DNA of 64,000 nucleotides, taken from assembly GCF_030252325.1 (NCBI RefSeq), contig NZ_CP126981.1, positions 4,712,001 to 4,776,000 of the forward strand, in the 5' to 3' direction. The translations under genes and the position numbers were made by a program. This stretch comes from Candidatus Mycobacterium wuenschmannii. Its GTDB lineage: Bacteria; Actinomycetota; Actinomycetes; Mycobacteriales; Mycobacteriaceae. Shown piece after piece: positions 57,364-64,000 of the stretch. The notes below the pieces were generated by a model, which saw only the letters and a program-made list of their open reading frames with translations, did no database searches and was not told where the DNA came from. Position 1 is the first letter of the stretch. Each line of letters opens with the position of its first letter.

Positions 57364-58071
57364 GTGAGCCGCGTATCGCCAGCCGTCGCGCTGCTGTTCG
57401 CCGGGCTGGTCGGGTGTACCACGACCGTTGCCGGCCATGGCAACCCAACGCTGCCGACGGTCGCTGAGCGGGCTCTCCCTAGCCCGGCCGAACTCGCCGA
57501 CAGCGTGCGACAACCGATGCTGCGCGATTCGATCGCACAGGTAGGCGGGTTGGAGGCGCTCAGGCCGGACAATGACGCCGCGACTCCCGCGGACTGTGCG
57601 GTCTGGACTCACGCCGGTAACCAGCGCAGTTACCGGGGTGCACCCCTGCGCATCGCCGCCCGTGAATCCTGGAAGACGCCGCCATCCGTCGAAAATGGTG
57701 TCACCGTCACCGTGGTGGTGGTCGAGATGGACTCTGCGGCAAGCAATTTAACCCGATACACCACGACCGCCACCCGCTGGGGCCGCTGCCGCGGCGTCAC
57801 CGTCAACGAACGACTCAGCGCATTGACGTTCATCGAACAGATCCGCAGCGTGGGCGATGCCGACGGCATGTTGACCGCGGAACTGGCCGTGTCGACCGCC
57901 GACGACGTGATGACGCCGAGCCTGAGCCGGCGCGCACTCACCACCACGGCCCAGTATGTCGTCGACGTCGAGGTCTTCGGCATGCTCGATACGCCTGAGT
58001 ACGACCACTTCGATGCCGCGGCTGTCGCGCACGCCACCGTCGACAAGATCGGCCGGCTCACGGGCCGCTAG
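57364..58071 (+). CDS. Secreted lipoprotein, possibly PknH-like sensor domain
   Basis: 235 residues from GTG 57364. Signal PAVALLFAGLVGC with lipobox LVGC and Cys18. The mature domain has two cysteines (PADCAVWTHAGNQ and GRCRGVTV) in places that recall the extracellular PknH_C-type sensor domain of mycobacterial lipoproteins, and ends in helical FDAAAVAHATVDKIGRLTG. Domain assignment is tentative. Not part of the catabolic operon by spacing (66 bp) or theme. Confidence 0.72.
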   Translation: MSRVSPAVALLFAGLVGCTTTVAGHGNPTLPTVAERALPSPAELADSVRQPMLRDSIAQVGGLEALRPDNDAATPADCAVWTHAGNQRSYRGAPLRIAARESWKTPPSVENGVTVTVVVVEMDSAASNLTRYTTTATRWGRCRGVTVNERLSALTFIEQIRSVGDADGMLTAELAVSTADDVMTPSLSRRALTTTAQYVVDVEVFGMLDTPEYDHFDAAAVAHATVDKIGRLTGR

Positions 58072-58105
58072 GTCGATGACATTGACCTGCGCGTTCGGCG
58101 CGAAT

Positions 58106-58576
58106 TCACCTGGGCGACTGGCGGATTCCCGGGCGCAACTCGAACGGATCGCGGTCCGCCAGATGCTCGCACCAATCGCACGGATCGCCAATCTCGGAGC
58201 CATAGACCAGGAACGGAGTGCACGGTCGCACCACCGCCTCGGCTTCGTCAACGGGCATCAGCGGGCGATCCGGTGCGGGCGCGCACGGCTGCAACAGTCC
58301 GACGCTGGCAATCAGTGGCACCTGGCTGTGCCGGTTGCCGCTCACGTCGGCGGTGGCCGTGCCGTCGATGAAGACCGTGTAAAGGTCGTGTTCGGGAAAG
58401 TCGTAGTTCATCCGCAGGACCCACCAGCGCCCGCCTTGACGCGCGGCGTAGGGGAAGAATTTGTATCCCGTCACTGCCCAATCCGGGCTGACAGCACGAA
58501 TATGTGCAACTACAACTCGACTGTCGTCGTCGGCGCTCACCCGGTCATTGTTGGCCACCGGCGGACCCGCTATCAA
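58106..58576 (-). CDS. Hypothetical protein, possible gene
   Basis: 156-residue open frame on the minus strand between two plus-strand lipoprotein genes. Contains GGRWWVLRMNYDFPEHDLYTVFIDGTA and a C-terminal PCDWCEHLADRDPF, with no family recognised. Base composition looks coding, and no competing plus-strand frame fits better. The start is uncertain because no strong ribosome site is visible. It may be the C-terminal part of a larger decayed gene. Confidence 0.45.
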   Translation of the reverse strand: MIAGPPVANNDRVSADDDSRVVVAHIRAVSPDWAVTGYKFFPYAARQGGRWWVLRMNYDFPEHDLYTVFIDGTATADVSGNRHSQVPLIASVGLLQPCAPAPDRPLMPVDEAEAVVRPCTPFLVYGSEIGDPCDWCEHLADRDPFELRPGIRQSPR

Positions 58577-58710
58577 CCTGGTAGCGGTGTTCTGCTGGTC
58601 TCGACGACGGCTCTTATGTGCCGTGCACCAACTGCTGTGAGGGCCGGCTATTGAGGTCAGTCCGACCCGATACGTGGCTGCGCGTGAGCCTGACTGCGTA
58701 GCATTTCGTC

Positions 58711-59289
58711 ATGCATGCCCGCCCCGCCGCCTGGGAAGATCGGTCACGGCCGCTGCGCGTGCTCGAAATAGTCTGTGCCGCAAGCTGGATCGCGATGTCA
58801 GGGGCGGGCTGCACCCTTCTCAACCCGTTCGCATGGCGTTCTGATCCGAGAGACCATCCGGCGCACCCTCTCACCGATGAGCAGACGCTCGCACAAGTCG
58901 TCGAGCCGGCCAAACAGATTGACAACGCCGCTCACCTTGACGGTGTCAGCGGAGGCGCCTCTCTCACCTCCTGTAATGACCAGGGAGACCCGCCGTATCA
59001 AGGCCGTGTCACCATGAGTTTCCTGATTCACGGCGAACCTGATGTCTATTTTCGCAACGTCGCCGACGCCATGGCCGCCAGCGGCTGGAATCGGGGAGAT
59101 CCACCCGGCCAGCACTCGTTCGGCACCACCCTGAACAAAGATGGTGTGGTCGCCAACATCGGCTTCGTCCCGTCCAACCACGACTACGGCCAAATACTCA
59201 TCTACGGCGAATGCCGCAATACGACGAATCATCGCGACGACAGAAGTGGCGGCGATACCGACATCACCGGCCAACTACCACAACACTGA
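58711..59289 (+). CDS. Putative lipoprotein, function unknown
   Basis: 192 residues from ATG 58711. N-terminal hydrophobic segment VLEIVCAASWIAMSGAGC with an imperfect lipobox ending at Cys34. The mature part has two more cysteines (LTSCNDQGDPPYQG and IYGECRNT) and strands FLIHGEPDVYFRNVADAMAASGW. Resembles small mycobacterial lipoproteins of the accessory genome. GC content here is lower than in the core genes. No function assigned. Confidence 0.68.
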   Translation: MHARPAAWEDRSRPLRVLEIVCAASWIAMSGAGCTLLNPFAWRSDPRDHPAHPLTDEQTLAQVVEPAKQIDNAAHLDGVSGGASLTSCNDQGDPPYQGRVTMSFLIHGEPDVYFRNVADAMAASGWNRGDPPGQHSFGTTLNKDGVVANIGFVPSNHDYGQILIYGECRNTTNHRDDRSGGDTDITGQLPQH

Positions 59290-59308
59290 AAGCTCTGCGC
59301 TGCAATCG

Positions 59309-59554
59309 ATGTGGGCAGTACTTCGCCGCGTCAGGGTAGCTCCAGCCGCGACAAGTGTCGCTTGGATAGCGAAAGCGGCCGCTGCCCTGATCATGATGTG
59401 CACGGGGTGCAGTTCGCCGAGCGTAGACAAGTCACCGCCGGAGACACGTGTATCTGAAGAATCGAAATTGATCGACCGCTTCACCACAGTGATTGGCCTA
59501 CGGTTGCTACACGTGCGATTTCACCGCTCGCAGCGAATGGCCGCACCTTCATGA
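59309..59554 (+). pseudogene. Truncated or frameshifted lipoprotein-like gene next to the IS element
   Basis: Starts at ATG 59309 with a signal-like AWIAKAAAALIMMCTGC and a lipobox-like CTGC, then SSPSVDKSPPETRVSEESKLIDRFT. The frame changes character near 59490 and stops at 59554. A second open frame continues from about 59493 (AYGCYTCDFTARSEWPHLHD...) to 59813, where it runs into the IS left end. A single frameshift near 59490 would join the two into one longer secreted protein. Remnant status is inferred; a short genuine lipoprotein cannot be excluded. The 59555-59783 stretch holds nothing else I can call. Confidence 0.4.
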
Positions 59555-59783
59555 TCATGCCGTGCCAGGCGCGTCGGTTGTCACTTTCACCTTGCGTAGG
59601 GGCGAAAATTCGACTGGTTCGTCAGCCGCATTTCCGGTGACCACGTCGTGCCGGGCTGCGCTACAGGCAGATCGTGACGACAGCACCGGGTGGCTACGCC
59701 TCCGGTGGGAGGGCCCTGAGATCCGGCGCACCAGCCCCTCGACCTCGGCGACACTGCGCCCGCCGAAGGCACGAACACTCGCC

Positions 59784-59789
59784 GCTAGG
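59784..59789. repeat. Target-site duplication of the IS481-type element, left copy
   Basis: GCTAGG at 59784-59789 directly abuts the left inverted repeat (TGTACTCGGC). The identical GCTAGG at 60876-60881 abuts the right end. The NCTAGN form is the known target preference of IS481-type elements. Perfect identity suggests a fairly recent insertion. Confidence 0.88.
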
Positions 59790-59830
59790 TGTACTCGGCG
59801 GACACGTTGGTGACGGTTGTTGATTGAGAG

Positions 59831-59888
59831 GAGGACCTCCGGGCTTAGTGGAGATATCTGACGTCTTCACGACCACACGGAGGTCCTC
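59831..59888 (+). promoter_or_regulatory. Hairpin that can mask the transposase ribosome-binding site
   Basis: gaggacctccg (59831-59841) is perfectly complementary to 59878-59888, which contains the GGAGG of the transposase RBS and ends one base before the GTG start at 59889. Transcripts entering from outside the IS would fold and block translation. A transcript starting inside (weak TTGATT at 59819 / CTTAGT near 59843) would lack the left arm. This protective logic is known from other IS elements; here it is inferred. Confidence 0.55.
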
Positions 59889-60866
59889 GTGTCCCACGCT
59901 AATGCCCGTTTGACCGTTCACGGCCGCGCTTTGCTCGTCGATCGAATCATCGGTGGTCGACGACCGGTTGCCCATGTCGCGGCCGAACTGGGTGTTTCAC
60001 GACAGTGCGCGCATCGCTGGGTGCGGCGTTTCCGCGAGCTCGGATCGGCGGGTTTGGCGGATCGATCGTCACGGCCGCAGCGGTGCCCGCGCCGTACGGC
60101 ACCCGAGATCGAAGCTCAGGTGATCGCCCTGCGTCTGCGCGAGCGCCGCGGCCAAGACTGGATCGGGGCCGAGCTTGGAGTCTCGCCGCGCACCGTCAGT
60201 ACGATCCTGCGACGCCACCAGGTGCCGTATCTGCGTGACTGTGATCCGCTCACCGGCACACCAATCCGCGCATCGAAAACCACCGCGGTCCGCTATGAAC
60301 GAGCACGACCTGGCGAGCTAATCCATATGGACGTCAAAAAGATTGGCCGCATCCCGGCCGGCGGTGGATGGAAGGCCAACGGCCGGGCTGCCGGAGATAC
60401 CTACGCCCACAAGGTCGCCGGCACCGGATTCGATTACGTGCACTCAGCTGTCGATGACCACTCCCGTTTGGCGTATTCCGAGATCCTTGCTGACGAGAAA
60501 GGCCAAACGTGCGCGGCGTTTCTCACCCGGGCCGCCACGTATTTCGCGGCGTACGGCGTCACCAGCATCGAGCGCGTCATCACCGACAACCACTTCAGTT
60601 ACCGGCGATCAGCCGCCGTGGCCGACGTGATCGCCTCGCTCAATGCCACGCACAAATTCATCCGTCCGCATTGCCCTTGGCAGAACGGCAAAGTCGAGCG
60701 CTTCAACCGAACCCTGCAAACCGAATGGGCCTACCGCCAGATCTTCACCACCAATGACGCCCGCAGCGCAGCCCTTGCCCCCTGGCTTGACCACTACAAC
60801 AATCAACGACGCCACACAGCACTCGGAGGCCAACCCCCGATCAGCCGACTGACAACAACGTCTTAG
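59889..60866 (+). CDS. IS481-family DDE transposase
   Basis: 325 residues from GTG 59889. N-terminal helix-turn-helix (PVAHVAAELGVSRQCAHRWVRRF) and a second one (GAELGVSPRTVSTILRR). Integrase-core catalytic triad Asp148 (HMDVKK), Asp233 (VITDNH) and Glu270 (GKVERFNRTL), and the C-terminal LDHYNNQRRHTALGGQPP. Intact and full length for the family. Expression may be limited by the RBS-sequestering hairpin just upstream. Confidence 0.97.
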   Translation: MSHANARLTVHGRALLVDRIIGGRRPVAHVAAELGVSRQCAHRWVRRFRELGSAGLADRSSRPQRCPRRTAPEIEAQVIALRLRERRGQDWIGAELGVSPRTVSTILRRHQVPYLRDCDPLTGTPIRASKTTAVRYERARPGELIHMDVKKIGRIPAGGGWKANGRAAGDTYAHKVAGTGFDYVHSAVDDHSRLAYSEILADEKGQTCAAFLTRAATYFAAYGVTSIERVITDNHFSYRRSAAVADVIASLNATHKFIRPHCPWQNGKVERFNRTLQTEWAYRQIFTTNDARSAALAPWLDHYNNQRRHTALGGQPPISRLTTTS

Positions 60867-60875
60867 CCGAGTACA

Positions 60876-60881
60876 GCTAGG
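60876..60881. repeat. Target-site duplication of the IS481-type element, right copy, overlapping the whiB3 stop codon
   Basis: GCTAGG at 60876-60881. Read on the minus strand it is CCTAGC, which supplies the last bases of the whiB3 alanine codon and its TAG stop. The insertion therefore left the WhiB3 protein unchanged but replaced its 3' untranslated DNA. Confidence 0.88.
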
Positions 60882-61185
60882 CGCTGCGACGAATGCCGCG
60901 CGCCCTGCTGATGTCGCGCTTGAGCAGCAGTTCGCGCTCGGCCTCCGACAGGCCGCCCCAGATGCCGTAGGGCTCGCCCACATCGAGGGCGTGGGTGCGG
61001 CACTGCGCCATCACCGGGCAGCTGCGGCACATCTCCTTGGCGCGACGCTCGCGCTGCAGGCGGGCGCGGCCGCGCTCGCCGTCCGGGTGGAAGAAGACGG
61101 ACGAATCCACGCCGCGGCAAAGGCCCTGTAATTGCCAATCCCAGATGTCGGCATTGGGACCTGGTAGTTGCTCCGGTTGCGGCAT
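60877..61185 (-). CDS. whiB3: WhiB-family iron-sulfur regulator WhiB3
   Basis: 102 residues. N-terminal MPQPEQLPGPNADIWDWQLQ and the rest match WhiB3 of M. tuberculosis as I recall it. Four cluster cysteines at 23, 53, 56 and 62 (C-x29-C-x2-C-x5-C), the GIWGG turn, and a basic C-terminal DNA-binding tail (KRDISRARGIRRSA). Senses redox and nitric oxide, interacts with the principal sigma factor and controls virulence lipid synthesis. Its stop codon lies in the IS target duplication, so its native terminator is now displaced by about 1.1 kb. Confidence 0.97.
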   Translation of the reverse strand: MPQPEQLPGPNADIWDWQLQGLCRGVDSSVFFHPDGERGRARLQRERRAKEMCRSCPVMAQCRTHALDVGEPYGIWGGLSEAERELLLKRDISRARGIRRSA

Positions 61186-61503
61186 TGAAGTCCCTCTCTA
61201 CGCGCCCATGTTCTCGGTCGAGCGGGTCGTCGGTGACTACTCGTCGGGATTAACGTAGGGGCGCTAGGGATTTCCCGTCAACATGCTCTGATCTGCCGAA
61301 TGACCCTGTGCGGCTTGGCAATTTACCGCGTGTTCATACGTCTCAAAATCTCGCCGCGCGCAGAGTGCGCATGTGAGGCGCGTGCAACACGGGAATGTGC
61401 CTGCTCGCGGCCGAATCCTGGGGCATGCACACTAAATTCGATCCTCGTTGGATTTAATACCGGTGTAACTCAGAAACCATGAAGTCTTAACGGGTAACGG
61501 ACC
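61186..61503. other. 318-bp divergent intergenic region between whiB3 and the Rv3415c-like gene
   Basis: Must contain the whiB3 promoter (minus) and the promoter of the 61504 gene (plus). An AT-rich patch (ggatttaataccggtgtaactc) near 61449-61473 is a plausible plus-strand promoter area, and gggattaacgtagggg near 61248-61263 another. A small frame beginning near 61300 (MTLCGLAIYRVFIRL) has no coding character and is not called. WhiB3 leaders in mycobacteria are long, which fits this gap. Confidence 0.5.
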
Positions 61504-62310
61504 GTGATACATCTCTCCTACGACTCGTCCGGCGAGCCAGACTTAACGGCCGCCGCTTTCGGCGACCAGCCAGGGCGCTGGCCTCTGCCCATCGCCTCGA
61601 CTCCCCGGCAGCGGTGGCTGCGCGCGGTGGCCGCCGCGGGGCAGGGGCGCTACGGCAGTGCCTACGCCGATCTTGCGGTTCTGACTCGAGATGCGCCCTC
61701 GGGGCCGCCGGCCTCGCTGGCGCACAGTGCCCGCGCGTCGTTTCTGCGGCAGCTCGGCTGGCACGGTCTGGCTCGCGGCTGGGACGGACGCGCGCTCGCG
61801 GCGGCCAGCGGCGACCCGGAGGCGACCGGTGACGCGCTGACGGGGTTGGCGGCCGACGCGCTCGGCGTCGGGCGGCTGGCCTTATCGGCGACGCTGCTGG
61901 CGCGCGCGGACGAGTTCGTCGCGGCCGGACCGCCGCGGCTGGCCGTGCGGCGGGCATGGGTCACCGCCGAACTGGCGATGGTCGGTGGGCGGGGCGAGGT
62001 CGCGGTGCGCAATGCCGAGCAGGCGGTCGAGCTGACGGCGAACACCCTCGACGGCGCGGCGCGGCATCGCGCCAAGAGTCAGGTGGTGCTGGCCGCGGCG
62101 CTGTGCAGTGCCGGGGCGCTCGACCGGGCGCGCGGCGTGGCAGAGGCGGCGCTGGAGCTCACCGAGGAGTTGGGGCTGGTGCCGTTGCGCTGGGCGCTGG
62201 CCTGCTTGCTGGTCGACCTCGCCGACACCGGTGCGCGGGCCGCTGACCTGCGCGCGGTGCGCGATGACTGTGCCGCCCGCGTCGTGCGATGGGGCGGGAC
62301 CTGGCGGTAG
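61504..62310 (+). CDS. TPR-like conserved mycobacterial protein (Rv3415c-like)
   Basis: 268 residues from GTG 61504 (IHLSYDSSGEPDLTAAAFGD). Almost entirely alpha-helical with alanine-rich repeats of about 35 residues (AAAGQGRYGSAYADLAVL; AVRNAEQAVELTANTLDG; LDRARGVAEAALELTEELG), consistent with a tetratricopeptide-like scaffold. It lies between whiB3 and, in M. tuberculosis, sigD. Here sigD is missing and the next gene is convergent after 24 bp. Function unknown. Confidence 0.85.
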   Translation: MIHLSYDSSGEPDLTAAAFGDQPGRWPLPIASTPRQRWLRAVAAAGQGRYGSAYADLAVLTRDAPSGPPASLAHSARASFLRQLGWHGLARGWDGRALAAASGDPEATGDALTGLAADALGVGRLALSATLLARADEFVAAGPPRLAVRRAWVTAELAMVGGRGEVAVRNAEQAVELTANTLDGAARHRAKSQVVLAAALCSAGALDRARGVAEAALELTEELGLVPLRWALACLLVDLADTGARAADLRAVRDDCAARVVRWGGTWR

Positions 62311-62334
62311 AGCTGGAATCGGGTGGCGCCCAAA

Positions 62335-64000
<1,666 letters not shown>

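Larger units (their letters stand above)
59790..60875 (+). mobile_element. IS481-family insertion sequence, 1086 bp, complete
   Basis: Ends are TGTACTCGGC (59790) and its complement GCCGAGTACA (ending 60875). The terminal inverted repeats match perfectly for 10 bp and imperfectly to about 30 bp (shared CGTTG and GT steps). One full transposase gene lies inside. Flanked by GCTAGG duplications. It sits precisely at the 3' end of whiB3, whose TAG stop is in the duplicated target. Likely functional because the gene and both ends are intact. Confidence 0.93.

Noticed and set aside
61300..61482. Small frame (MTLCGLAIYRVFIRL...) upstream of the Rv3415c-like gene
   Set aside because: No RBS, no similarity, and it lies in the region expected to hold divergent promoters.

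Overview
The window is a high-GC actinobacterial chromosome segment. Its gene order matches the mycobacterial rplQ-truA / ESX-4 / rplM-rpsI-glmM / glmS / alr-tsa / groES-groEL1 / whiB3 / guaB2 block known from M. tuberculosis, here inverted. Mycobacterial hallmarks include WhiB3, GroEL1 with a histidine-rich tail, ESX-4 with EsxU/EsxT, tandem cutinases, a mycofactocin-type SDR and a DUF5319 protein. The organism is most likely a Mycobacterium or Mycolicibacterium; the large catabolic insert suggests an environmental species (inference).

Layout. 1-4.4 kb (minus strand): an edge-truncated alpha-oxoamine synthase, then a cyclic-nucleotide-domain histidine kinase translationally coupled to a response regulator fused to a thioredoxin-reductase-like flavoprotein that lacks the redox cysteines. 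4.5-6.3 kb: a PknD-type receptor kinase with an extracellular NHL propeller. 6.5-11.1 kb: infA-rpmJ-rpsM-rpsK-rpsD-rpoA-rplQ-truA. 11.1-13.3 kb: three tandem secreted cutinases. 13.4-23.0 kb: a complete ESX-4 type VII secretion locus (eccB4, mycP4, eccD4, eccC4, an associated membrane protein, esxU, esxT). 23.4-27.4 kb: rplM-rpsI-glmM plus two ESX-substrate-like genes. 27.4-35.8 kb: a hydrolase, a small secreted protein, glmS, a Baeyer-Villiger-type monooxygenase, nnr and gadB. 35.9-40.8 kb: an overlapping alr-hydrolase-tsaE-tsaB-rimI-tsaD operon. 40.8-43.0 kb: groES-groEL1 under a CIRCE operator.

43.1-59.8 kb is accessory DNA between groEL1 and whiB3. It contains a lipoprotein, a membrane class III cyclase, a small secreted protein and a catabolic block. 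That block has a mycofactocin-type SDR, a NorD-like VWA protein, a NorQ/MoxR-like ATPase, a signal-less solute-binding-fold protein, an AveC-family membrane protein, a second SDR, a cytochrome P450, a hotdog-like protein, a DHDPS-superfamily lyase and a CaiB-type CoA-transferase. Four copies of a related 16-bp AT-rich box precede its transcription units, suggesting an undescribed regulon. Lipoprotein genes and an IS481-family element follow. The IS inserted exactly at the whiB3 stop codon and left a GCTAGG target duplication.

60.9-64 kb returns to the conserved backbone (whiB3, an Rv3415c-like gene, a DUF5319 gene, guaB2 cut by the edge). The sigD-rsdA pair that M. tuberculosis carries here is missing. 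I saw no tRNA, rRNA or CRISPR array.
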